Below are positions 1-6,496 of a DNA stretch of 15,732 bases, piece after piece. Numbering within the stretch: position 1 is the stretch's first letter; each line of letters begins with the position of its first letter. Origin of the DNA: Clostridium sp. CAG:448 (GTDB taxonomy: Bacteria; Bacillota; Clostridia; Oscillospirales; CAG-272). A program made the position numbers and the translations under genes. The stretch covers positions 1 to 15,732 of the forward strand of contig FR890450.1 of the NCBI GenBank assembly GCA_000433415.1. Direction: 5' to 3'. The notes under the pieces were generated by a model. That model saw nothing but the letters and a program-made list of their open reading frames with translations, had not been told where the DNA came from and did not search any database.

Positions 1-231
1 CCTGCTCATCAATCCGGAAACCGCACCGGTTGTAAAAATGATCTTCTCCCTATGCGCAGAGGGAAAAGGCCCGCGGGTCATTGCAAACGCCCTGCGGAAA
101 AAGAGCCGGTCGTAAAAATGATCTTCTCTCTATGCGCAGAGGGAAAAGGGCCGCGGGTCATTGCAAACGCCCTGCGGGAAAAGAAAATCCCAAAGCCAAC
201 CATGTATCGGTTTATGACCGAAGGCATATAT
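1..231 (+). pseudogene. Serine recombinase remnant (C-terminal part of the Recombinase domain), frameshifted by tandem duplication
   Basis: The frame open from base 2 encodes NPETAPVVKMIF followed by SLCAEGKGPRVIANALR. This is typical of the Recombinase domain (PF07508) of large serine recombinases carried by integrative elements of Clostridia. The frame enters from outside the window and ends at a TAA at 113-115, because an 80-bp tandem duplication (26-105 and 106-183) is not a multiple of three. The second copy restores the motif one frame over and continues through REKKIPKPTMYRF. At about 217-231 the homology switches to flavodoxin sequence. Neither the catalytic serine domain nor the zinc ribbon is present here, so no active enzyme can be made from this stretch. 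An ATG at 52 opens a frame through the whole chimera, but the first 16 or so residues are out-of-frame recombinase sequence. Confidence 0.72.
26..183 (+). repeat. 80-bp direct tandem duplication inside the recombinase remnant
   Basis: Bases 26-105 and 106-183 align at a fixed offset of 80 with only about four substitutions: 31/111, 49/129, 70/150 and 98/178. Both copies encode the same recombinase segment but in different frames. The copies are diverged but recognisable, so the duplication is fairly recent on the scale of the decay of this locus. Confidence 0.9.
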
Positions 232-585
232 ACAAGGGCTGACCTGGACTGGACCGACAAAACAAGTCGCTCCACTTTGGAGATGAAGGACCCCACATCG
301 CGGCCGCAGATCGCAGAGCGGTGCGGGAACATGGGGGAATACGATACGGTTTATCTCGGTTTCCCGATCTGGTGGTATGTCGCGCCGACAGTGATTGATA
401 CGTTCCTTGAAAGTTATGATTTTTCCGGAAAGACCCTGATTCCGTTTGCCACAAGCGGTGGGAGCGGAATGGGAAAAACGGTTGAGGTGCTGAAAAAGGT
501 TTGCCCGGATACGGTGTGGAAACGCGGCGGAATGGTCAACGGAATGTCGAAGGCAGAGCTCGCCAAATGGGCGGAAAAGCAGTGA
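217..585 (+). pseudogene. Flavodoxin, 5'-truncated and fused to recombinase remnant
   Basis: From about base 229 the translation (YTRADLDWTDKTSRS onward) matches the C-terminal two thirds of short-chain flavodoxins of the Flavodoxin_4 type. It contains YDTVYLGFPIWWYVAPT, the segment around the second FMN loop, and PFATSGGSGMGKT, the third conserved loop, and it ends naturally at TGA 583-585. The N-terminal part is missing, including the phosphate-binding P-loop that holds FMN. Without it the protein should not bind cofactor. The fragment is in frame with the second recombinase copy, so a 177-residue chimeric protein from the ATG at 52 is formally possible, though a functional product is unlikely. 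The aldo/keto reductase remnant begins 11 bases after its stop. Flavodoxin and aldo/keto reductase genes are commonly neighbours in Clostridia, so the two probably formed one redox operon. Confidence 0.8.
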
Positions 586-596
586 GCGGGGCGCGT

Positions 597-1285
597 ATGG
601 AATATACGAAACTCGGAAAATCCGGCGTTGAAATATCGAAATTCTGTGTCGGTTGGATGAGCTTTGGAAAAACCTCGGCGGATTTTCATGAATGGACGCT
701 GGATTCGGAAAAGACCGAAGCGGTTGTCCGTCATGCATTGGATTTGGGAATCCATTTTTTTGATACGGCAAACACCTATGCGCATGGGACAAGTGAAGAG
801 TATCTGGGCAGGGCAATCAAAAACTGCATCCCGCGCGACCGGGTTGTCCTTGCCTCCAAAGTTTACTTTAACGAGGGATGTCTTTCCGCAAAGGCAATTG
901 CCCGGGAGATTGACGGCACATTGCGCAGACTCGGGACGGACTATCTCGACCTTTATATCATCCACCGCTTTGATTCTTCCACTCCCATCGGGGAAACCAT
1001 GGAGGCACTTGATGCGTTGGTCAGGGCAGGGAAGGTCCGTGCACTCGGCGCGTCGGCAATGTACGGGTATCAGTTCTATAATATGCAGCTCTACGCACGC
1101 GACCATGGTCTGACACCGCTTGTTTCCATGCAGAACCACTATAATTTACTCTATCGTGAGGACGAACGTGAGCTGATCCCAATCTGCGAACAAATGCACG
1201 TGGCGCGGACGCCGTACAGCCCGCTTGCCGCAGGAAGGCTTTGCCGCACCGCGTCGTGGGGGCATTGCCGGCACAAAAGCAATAG
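597..1285 (+). pseudogene. Aldo/keto reductase with internal frame-shifting deletion
   Basis: The start MEYTKLGKSGVEISKFCVG is typical of NADPH-dependent aldo/keto reductases of about 320-330 residues. The catalytic tetrad is visible as D56, Y61 (FDTANTY), K88 (ASKVYF) and H123 (IIHRFD). The reading is normal through TPYSPLAAGRLCR (residues 206-217). After that the expected final barrel strands and the NADP-binding region are absent. At base 1244, in the +1 shifted frame, the family-like tail PHRVVGALPAQKQ followed by TAG (1283-1285) appears. About 90 codons have therefore been removed, with the breakpoint near 1242-1250 and a change of frame. The original frame reads on to 1349 and would give a 250-residue product with a nonsense tail. 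Loss of the C-terminal cofactor site makes activity unlikely. Only a weak G-rich ribosome site precedes the ATG at 597. Confidence 0.82.
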
Positions 1286-1412
1286 AATTGCAGAGGGCGA
1301 TCCTACGTTCGCCGGGGCACTGTTTTCTGCGATTCCGATATCAAAGTAACCGTATTCCAACGATTTTTGACTGATTTGAGCTACGGCGATTTCTGCCATG
1401 CTTGTAAATCGT

Positions 1413-1450
1413 AAAAGCTCGGTTTCCGAAAAAGGAAGCCGGGCTTTTTT
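1413..1450 (+). terminator. Rho-independent terminator
   Basis: The 15-nt arms AAAAGCTCGGTTTCC (1413-1427) and GGAAGCCGGGCTTTT (1434-1448) pair with only two G-U positions around a 6-nt loop. The hairpin ends in a run of six T. It terminates the decayed flavodoxin/aldo-keto reductase block. Confidence 0.88.
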
Positions 1451-1817
1451 GCGCGCATTTTGTCGCAAAAGGAAATAAATGGAAGAAGCAAAGTGTAACA
1501 GCGCAAAAGGCAAAAATAAAAGTCGAAATGTTTTTTAATAAAATACGGCAAAATAATATTAAACGACGGTATGTGACACAATATATATGTCAAAAATGTT
1601 AAAATGATTATAGATAAAAACAGAATAAATGGGAATATGGAAGATTATGTCCCATTTTCATACTTTATACAATTCCAAAACAGCCGTCGGCATTTGCAAG
1701 TATTTTTTCGCAGATCGAAAAAAAGATGACAAAATTTGCGCATGGAAATCGCGCTGGCAGGTGTCGGATGCGGTTTCTGGGACAGGTTGTTCCGGTCAAT
1801 TTGAGTTGATTTCGCTT

Positions 1818-1854
1818 TGCCCTTTCTTACTCTTGCGGTGGAAAGGGCATTTTG
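1818..1854 (+). terminator. Possible terminator or attenuator hairpin in the HTH gene leader
   Basis: TGCCCTTTC (1818-1826) and GAAAGGGCA (1841-1849) form a perfect 9-bp stem with a 14-nt loop, followed by TTTTG. The T-tract is short and the loop long, so this is a weak candidate. If transcription starts upstream (about 1610), it could attenuate expression of the gene at 1983. Confidence 0.35.
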
Positions 1855-1919
1855 TGTCATAAGAAAATTTGTTACAGGAGAAAACGCAGAGAAACAGAGA
1901 AAAAAACAGAAATTATTTT

Positions 1920-1950
1920 TTTAAAGTGGTCGGTTTTTGACCGGTTTAAA
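1920..1950. promoter_or_regulatory. Operator-like interrupted palindrome upstream of the HTH gene
   Basis: TTTAAAGTGGTC (1920-1931) and GACCGGTTTAAA (1939-1950) are inverted copies matching at 10 of 12 positions around a 7-nt spacer. The element lies 33 bases before the GTG start and just upstream of a TAGAAT -10-like hexamer (1954-1959). That position fits autoregulation by the HTH protein encoded next, which is an inference. Confidence 0.4.
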
Positions 1951-1982
1951 AATTAGAATAGAACGCGAAAGGAGGTGATACT

Positions 1983-2333
1983 GTGGGGACATCGGAACGG
2001 CGCGAAGCGATACTGCATTTGCTGTATCGCAGAAAACACGAAACGATTGAAAATCTTGCACACGAATTCGGTGTTTCCTACAGTACCATCCGTCGTGATA
2101 TTGATGTGCTGAGTCTGCGCGCGCCGATTGAAATGAGAAGCGGCAGATATAACGGAGGCGTATATATCGTAGATTTTAACCGGAGAAAGCCCCCTGTTAC
2201 GCAGGAAGATCTGATTTCCGCGTTACATACCGTAATCCGGACCGCCGAAAGAGAGGAAAAGCTGATTCTCGGTGACCGCGACAAGGAGGCATTGCAAATA
2301 CTGATGTCACGTTTGCTCAACCGGAATGTATGA
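1983..2333 (+). CDS. Small DeoR/WYL-type helix-turn-helix protein without effector domain
   Basis: A 116-residue protein starts at GTG 1983 behind a strong AAAGGAGGTGATA ribosome site. Residues 4-62 form the winged helix-turn-helix found at the N terminus of DeoR- and WYL-type transcription regulators. The sequence runs from REAILHLL through TIENLAHEFGVSYSTIRRDI (recognition helix about 32-41) to a wing with RSGRYNGGVYIV. Both families normally continue with a sugar-phosphate-sensing or WYL domain of 150-250 residues. Here only a 50-residue charged helical tail follows, so no ligand-sensing domain is visible. It may be a constitutive repressor or a DNA-binding adaptor. A nearby palindrome (1920-1950) could be its own operator. 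The DUF1906-like gene starts 192 bases downstream, so co-transcription is possible but not shown. Confidence 0.8.
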   Translation: MGTSERREAILHLLYRRKHETIENLAHEFGVSYSTIRRDIDVLSLRAPIEMRSGRYNGGVYIVDFNRRKPPVTQEDLISALHTVIRTAEREEKLILGDRDKEALQILMSRLLNRNV

Positions 2334-2427
2334 AGGGGAGAGCGATGCGATCCGGTCGGTTGTTGGTTGTGACCCGGCTGCCGGAATCCGCTTTGGGGAT
2401 ATTTTAAGGCATTACCGCGCATTCCAT

Positions 2428-2441
2428 GGCGCAATTGCGCC
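2428..2441. repeat. Perfect 14-bp palindrome in the HTH/DUF1906 intergenic gap
   Basis: GGCGCAATTGCGCC reads the same on both strands. It sits midway between the HTH gene and the next gene. It could be a binding site for a dimeric protein or chance in GC-rich sequence. Nothing else in the 2334-2525 gap was recognised. Confidence 0.3.
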
Positions 2442-2525
2442 GCGCGGATTGCACGGTGACGCCTTAATACAGGTATGACATGCACGATGTGTGTTGTAAA
2501 AAATAAAAGAAAATGAGGTAAAAAG

Positions 2526-3329
2526 ATGGCTTGCAGAAATTCTTACAAGAAAAAGACAAGACGTATCATGACGCAGTTCTTTGAAGGCAACGGGGCAGTT
2601 GCGACGGTGGGAGAACAGGCAGTTTCCGATTTGATTTTCGGTGTCGATTCCGCCTCGCCGGCAAACGTCATGCTACAGAACAATTTATCCATGTTGGAAT
2701 GGGTAACGCGCAACAAGGTTTATCCGGTTTTCTGGGGAAGAAATCTGAACGGTGACGGGTGCCTGACTGCGCAGGAGATTACATATCTGTACCTTGCCGG
2801 TTGTAAAATCGCGGCAATTTATGTGCCGGACGGTGAGAGAAATACGGAAGAGATGGGAGCGCAGGACGCAGCGGCGGCGCTGAAACTGGCAGAGGACCTG
2901 TGTATTCCGCGTGACGCCGCCATTTTTACGGAAACGAATGACACCGAAACCACTGCCTATCTGAAAGGGTACGCACAGGGGGTGCTTGCGCAGGGATATG
3001 TGCCAGGTTTTCGTGCAAAAACGGATGCGCAGTTCGGTTTTGACCGTGAATACAGCCGCGGCATGCAGACAGACCGTGAGATTTTTTCACGGTGCCTGAT
3101 CTGGGCACTTTCACCGACGATTGCAGAGTATGACCGCATCACCACCACGCATCTGATTCACCCCGATGAATGGAAACCGTTTGCGCCCTCCGGTATCCGG
3201 AGAAAGGACATTGCGGCATGGCAGTACGGAAAAGACTGCCACGCCATCGGGGATGAAAATGACAGGGAGGTTTGCTTTAACATCAATCTGATCAGAAATG
3301 AAGCCGTGATTACCAATCATATGTTTTGA
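2526..3329 (+). CDS. DUF1906/GH25-like glycoside-hydrolase-fold protein, no signal peptide
   Basis: A 267-residue protein with ribosome site GAGGT seven bases before the ATG. It resembles DUF1906 (Rv2525c-like, a TIM-barrel related to GH25 lysozymes). The first barrel strand with its acidic residue is LIFGVDSAS (36-44). PVFWGRNL (67-74) is a second strand, followed by helix-strand units (KIAAIYV 94-100, AAIFTET 131-137, YVPGFRA 158-164). A late IAAWQYG (229-235) with FNINL (251-255) resembles the WQY...D-L-N ending of the lysozyme barrel. In that last motif the usual aspartate is replaced (N-I-N). No signal peptide or wall-binding module is present, although relatives act on or near the cell wall. 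It lies upstream of the Big2-domain gene, with a terminator between them. The family assignment is from motif pattern only, and the enzymatic activity is uncertain. Confidence 0.62.
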   Translation: MACRNSYKKKTRRIMTQFFEGNGAVATVGEQAVSDLIFGVDSASPANVMLQNNLSMLEWVTRNKVYPVFWGRNLNGDGCLTAQEITYLYLAGCKIAAIYVPDGERNTEEMGAQDAAAALKLAEDLCIPRDAAIFTETNDTETTAYLKGYAQGVLAQGYVPGFRAKTDAQFGFDREYSRGMQTDREIFSRCLIWALSPTIAEYDRITTTHLIHPDEWKPFAPSGIRRKDIAAWQYGKDCHAIGDENDREVCFNINLIRNEAVITNHMF

Positions 3330-3360
3330 AAACATAAGAAGAACAACAGGCAGAATACAA

Positions 3361-3400
3361 AACGCCCGCCCGATCATTTTGTGACCGGACGGGCGTTTGA
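3361..3400 (+). terminator. Hairpin terminator after the DUF1906-like gene
   Basis: AACGCCCGCCCG (3361-3372) pairs with CGGACGGGCGTT (3386-3397) with one mismatch. The loop is 13 nt, and an A-run precedes the stem while TTT follows. It ends the transcript of the gene at 2526-3329. Confidence 0.8.
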
Positions 3401-3481
3401 CCTGGGGAGAGTGGCGAGTAAATTTTTTGAATTTTTGAAAATATGATTTTAAAGTGACCGGGTAATGAACAGTTTAGCGGC

Positions 3482-3520
3482 TACAATGTAGGCGTAACAG
3501 TCAGTTGAGGGGCTGTTACG
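3482..3520 (+). promoter_or_regulatory. Leader hairpin with a -10-like hexamer upstream of the Big2 gene
   Basis: CGTAACAG (3493-3500) and CTGTTACG (3513-3520) form a perfect 8-bp stem. A TACAAT hexamer lies at 3482-3487, so the predicted RNA would begin almost exactly at the stem. No good -35 hexamer is found at normal spacing, so an activator or a non-housekeeping sigma factor would be needed if this promoter is real. Confidence 0.35.
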
Positions 3521-3558
3521 GAAATATCAAAAATAAAAAAACAAAGGAGAAAAAAAGA

Positions 3559-5214
3559 ATGGTATGTATTGAAAGTATTTCGCTGAATTACAGCGAGCTG
3601 ACGATTCGGGTCGGACAGAAGTGGTTTACTGGGCTGAAAGCCCACCTGCTGCCGGAGGACGCGACCTGTAAGAGTGTGAAATGGAGTTGTAGAAACGAAA
3701 AAGTTTGTACCGTCAATTCCAGAGGGTACATTAGCCCGGTCGCTCCCGGGACGACGACGGTTTGGGCAGAGACAACGGATGGGAGTAAGAAAAGGACACA
3801 TTGTGAGGTTACGGTGATTCCGTGGACCTATGTTGAGGATGTTTCCTGCGATGATAACAGCATCCGTGTTACGGAGGAGGGGACACGCATTCTGCATGCG
3901 ACCATTTATCCCGCTGATGCATCCAATCAGGAGGTGATATGGGCGGCAACGGAACCGATTGTCCAATTGACAGTGGACCAGGACAACCCGCTTTTCTGTA
4001 CAGTGACGGGAAAGAAGCTTGGCGAATGTGTTGTTACCGTTACATCGATGGAAGATACAGATCTGATGGGGTGCTGCAGGGTAAACGTTATAGAACGGGT
4101 TCCGCTTGAGAAGATCGAGATATTGCAGCCCGAGGTTGCAATCTGTCAGGATGGAGATGCGAAGAAACTGAAGGTCAATTTAAGCCCGATGAATACGACA
4201 GACACAAATTTGAAGTGGACAAGCAATAAACCCGGCACGGTATCCGTTGACAACCAGGGCAACATTGTCGGAAAACAAGTTGGCAGTGCAGTCATTACGG
4301 TAAGAAATATCAGCAGTGGTTGTTCCGCGCAATGCAAGGTTACGGTTTTCTCTCCCGACAAAAAAGTTGTAATCAAAAATGATTCGGCTTTCTTTACCAT
4401 TACTTTCCCGTCCGGAAGAGTATGGAAGAGTATCGGTTGTGATCTGTCTTTAGATGAGAACAGGAGCAAACACGGTAATCTGAATAATCCCGATTCCGAT
4501 TTGAATGATGCGGAACGGAGATATATGTATAATTCCGATATTTCATATACTGTTGCAGAGCTTGGGCATATTTATCGGTTTGACCCATTGGGACTGGAAT
4601 TTTATATGCGGCAAGGAAGCAAATCTCTGAATTTCAAGGATCAGGTTTATTGGGAAATTTTCGGAAAAAACTTTGGGCGCTTTTACTTTAGGCTTAGGGA
4701 CAATGTTCCGGAATATATTTGTAAGTCGCAGGCGGTAAGTGCCTCGGTTCGGGATGAGTATTATTCCAATGCGGAAGTTCTGTTTGGATTTCATCAGAGT
4801 TTTGATTTTGCCGCCTTTTGGGAGAAACTCCTGAAAGAAATCTTTTCCTGCCTCCCCGGAGTTTCTGAATTAAAATTAGGGATGAGTCTTTGCCAGTCGA
4901 TGTTTTTTGGCGGGTCGTTCACGGAAGTGGGTACCGATGTTACGGCTGCTTTTGTCGATTCGTATGTCGAAGAAAATATTGACACGGAAATTATAACGGC
5001 AGTGGGGAAGAACGCACTTCAGATGGCAAGTTGGGCTAAGAACCTTTTGACTATCGGAATGATGGCGTTGGAGAGCTTCAGATCACCGAATCCCAAGGAT
5101 ATCAAGTTGTATGATAGCGTTAAAAACGTCAGCAAATATGCCACCGTTTTCTATCTGAACAACCAGGAAATCTCCATGGAAGAGTTTATCGGCTACGCCA
5201 ACAGAAATAAATAA
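3559..5214 (+). CDS. Three Big2 (bacterial Ig-like) domains with unknown C-terminal domain
   Basis: The start at ATG 3559 is chosen because AAAGGAG lies nine bases upstream. The frame could extend to 3505, but no ribosome site supports that. The 551-residue product has three Ig-like Big2 repeats at about residues 1-88, 89-181 and 182-266. Each shows the pattern of basic strand, W-x-S/A core, G-x-I/V turn and V-x-V ending (for example KSVKWSC, RGYISPVAPGTTTV, NLKWTSNKPGTVSV). Residues 271-551 form a domain I do not recognise. It is rich in aromatic residues (YRFDPLGLEFYMRQG about 357-371, DQVYWEIFGKNFGRFYFRL) and contains a short hydrophobic stretch near the end. Big2 repeats normally belong to surface or secreted adhesins, yet there is no signal peptide, LPXTG motif or C-terminal anchor. 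Several cysteines occur in the Ig-like part, which is unusual. The function is unknown and a structural or surface role is inferred. Confidence 0.82.
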   Translation: MVCIESISLNYSELTIRVGQKWFTGLKAHLLPEDATCKSVKWSCRNEKVCTVNSRGYISPVAPGTTTVWAETTDGSKKRTHCEVTVIPWTYVEDVSCDDNSIRVTEEGTRILHATIYPADASNQEVIWAATEPIVQLTVDQDNPLFCTVTGKKLGECVVTVTSMEDTDLMGCCRVNVIERVPLEKIEILQPEVAICQDGDAKKLKVNLSPMNTTDTNLKWTSNKPGTVSVDNQGNIVGKQVGSAVITVRNISSGCSAQCKVTVFSPDKKVVIKNDSAFFTITFPSGRVWKSIGCDLSLDENRSKHGNLNNPDSDLNDAERRYMYNSDISYTVAELGHIYRFDPLGLEFYMRQGSKSLNFKDQVYWEIFGKNFGRFYFRLRDNVPEYICKSQAVSASVRDEYYSNAEVLFGFHQSFDFAAFWEKLLKEIFSCLPGVSELKLGMSLCQSMFFGGSFTEVGTDVTAAFVDSYVEENIDTEIITAVGKNALQMASWAKNLLTIGMMALESFRSPNPKDIKLYDSVKNVSKYATVFYLNNQEISMEEFIGYANRNK

Positions 5215-5246
5215 CCCCATGCAGACAGCATTTTACTGATATGCAA

Positions 5247-5291
5247 CAAAAAACCATGCGTACCGTCGTTATGGAACGACGGTACGCATGG
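5247..5291 (-). terminator. Strong terminator of the minus-strand lipoprotein gene
   Basis: CCATGCGTACCGTCGTT (5254-5270) and AACGACGGTACGCATGG (5275-5291) are perfect 17-bp arms around a 4-nt loop. The run of A at 5248-5253 becomes a T-tract on the minus strand, so the terminator serves the gene at 5312-6331. It may also stop convergent readthrough from the Big2 gene, but there is no T-run on that side. Confidence 0.92.
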
Positions 5292-5311
5292 GCGGGAACA
5301 GGTACATGTTG

Positions 5312-6331
5312 TTATTGAATGGGCTCCAATGTATATTGCCCTTTCCAGACACAATTGTCCCATCCTTTGGTTGAGGGATTGTAACGGATAGTGACCTTGG
5401 AGGTGAATTCAGCGTCTACGATTTCCGGGCAGTCGCCGTTAAATACAAATGTTTCCTTGCCACACACAGCAAAGGTCTGTGTGGAAAACTTTTTTACGGA
5501 TTTCGGAATGATGATTTCGACGGGAGATACAGTATGAAACATTGCGTATCCAACGAGCTCTTCTCTGCCTTCTGTAAAAATGATTTTTTCAAGAGCCGGG
5601 TTGTCATAAAAAGTACCAAGGTGGAAAGAATTCAGATTCATCTGGGGAGGAATTGTAACCGTTTTTAGTGCGGAACAACCGGCAGGGGCTTCTTCCCCGA
5701 TCTTTTGAAGCTTTTCGGGCAATTGCAGTTCTTCCAACGCGGAACAGTTGTAGAAACACCGGTCTCCTATTTCGGTAAGCTCAGGAGGAAATTTGATTTC
5801 GCGCAGGGAAGTGCAGCCGCGGAAGACTTCATTCCCCAAAGAAGGAATTGCTGTTTGGGAAAGATCGATTTTCTCCAACTTGGTGCAATTTAGAAAACAC
5901 GATCCCGAAATCGGACGATTAAGGGTCAATGGAAAGTTAATATCTGTCAGTTCAGTGCAATCCTTGAAGGCGCGATACCCGAGACTGATAAACCCGTCAG
6001 GAAGAACCACCTTTTTGACACGGCTGCCTTCAAAGGCTCCATGGGTAGATCCGTCATCGTTGGTGCTTGTAGTAATAAATTTAACAGGTTTGTTGTCAAT
6101 CATTGAGGGAATGACGACGGTTTCCGCTGTCCCGGTGTATTCGGTAATGCCAATGGATTCTCCGTCCGGGGATAATACATACTTGAAATTTTCTGCAGGT
6201 GTCTCGGCAAGCGTTTCCGCCGCAGTGACGGATGCCTCGGTTGTGTCGGCTGGTTCTTTCTTTCCCGTACATCCCATCAATGGTAATGCAACAAGGCAAA
6301 GTAAAAGTGCGCTGATGATCATCTTTTTCAT
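5312..6331 (-). CDS. BspA-type leucine-rich repeat lipoprotein (339 residues)
   Basis: The protein begins MKKMIISALLLCLVALPLMGC, a type II signal peptide with lipobox L18-M19-G20-C21, so it should be a membrane-anchored surface lipoprotein. A Thr/Ala/Glu-rich linker (about 25-48) follows. From about residue 50 to 300 there are LRR_5 (BspA-type, Treponema pallidum-type) repeats recognisable by IP-x-x-V/L, A-F-x-x-C-x-x-L and I-x-x-P patterns, such as GYRAFKDCTELTDINFP and IGDRCFYNCSALEELQLP. The C terminus YNPSTKGWDNCVWKGQY is a short closing motif shared with its neighbour. Such proteins in gut Firmicutes are linked to adhesion or binding of host and dietary polymers. The ribosome site AAAGGAA lies just upstream. 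The larger paralogue ends 166 bases upstream on the same strand. A TATAAT at 6410-6405 could be a -10, but it has no -35, so co-transcription with the upstream gene is possible. Confidence 0.9.
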   Translation of the reverse strand: MKKMIISALLLCLVALPLMGCTGKKEPADTTEASVTAAETLAETPAENFKYVLSPDGESIGITEYTGTAETVVIPSMIDNKPVKFITTSTNDDGSTHGAFEGSRVKKVVLPDGFISLGYRAFKDCTELTDINFPLTLNRPISGSCFLNCTKLEKIDLSQTAIPSLGNEVFRGCTSLREIKFPPELTEIGDRCFYNCSALEELQLPEKLQKIGEEAPAGCSALKTVTIPPQMNLNSFHLGTFYDNPALEKIIFTEGREELVGYAMFHTVSPVEIIIPKSVKKFSTQTFAVCGKETFVFNGDCPEIVDAEFTSKVTIRYNPSTKGWDNCVWKGQYTLEPIQ

Positions 6332-6496
6332 GATAATTTCCTTTCTTTTCTGGATTTACAGAAGTTTGTCAATCCGTTGTAACAAACAGCGGGAAAAACC
6401 TCGCATTATATTTTGACGTGCTTTTATGCATACGGAAAATGTACGGTTGTTCTCCAATGTCGGTGCCGGTGCCTTGCGAATCTTGCGTGGCGGCAG

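Larger units (their letters stand above)
1451..1982 (+). other. Long AT-rich intergenic region upstream of the HTH gene
   Basis: There are 532 bases without a supportable gene. The region holds an interrupted palindrome TGACA (1574-1578) / TGTCA (1588-1592), a possible extended -10 TGTTAAAAT (1598-1606) without a convincing -35, a GC hairpin at 1818-1849, and an operator-like palindrome at 1920-1950. A 77-codon frame at 1629-1862 has no ribosome site and no recognisable product, and I do not call it. No riboswitch class was recognised. Confidence 0.6.

Noticed and set aside
1286..1410. A minus-strand segment (SMAEIAVAQISQKSLEYGYFD) that looks protein-like
   Set aside because: It has no start or ribosome site and merges with nonsense on both sides. 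At most it is an unidentifiable remnant.
1598..1615. Candidate -10 elements TGTTAAAAT and TATAGA for the HTH gene
   Set aside because: No acceptable -35 hexamer lies at 16-18 bp, and in AT-rich sequence such -10 matches are frequent by chance.
1629..1862. A 77-codon plus-strand frame in the leader of the HTH gene
   Set aside because: It has no ribosome site, its composition does not look coding, and it overlaps hairpin structures; the product resembles nothing known.
2345..2407. A 20-codon frame beginning MRSGRLLVV after an AGGGGAG sequence downstream of the HTH gene
   Set aside because: The ribosome-site spacing is only four bases, the product is very short with no recognisable feature, and nothing supports conservation.
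2428..2441. The 14-bp palindrome as a plasmid or phage site or restriction-related feature
   Set aside because: It is a single short palindrome with no accompanying recombination, origin or methylase signal.
6405..6410. TATAAT on the minus strand as promoter of the 339-residue lipoprotein gene
   Set aside because: The -10 is exact, but none of the hexamers at 15-20 bp resembles TTGACA and there is no extended TG, so I do not call a promoter.
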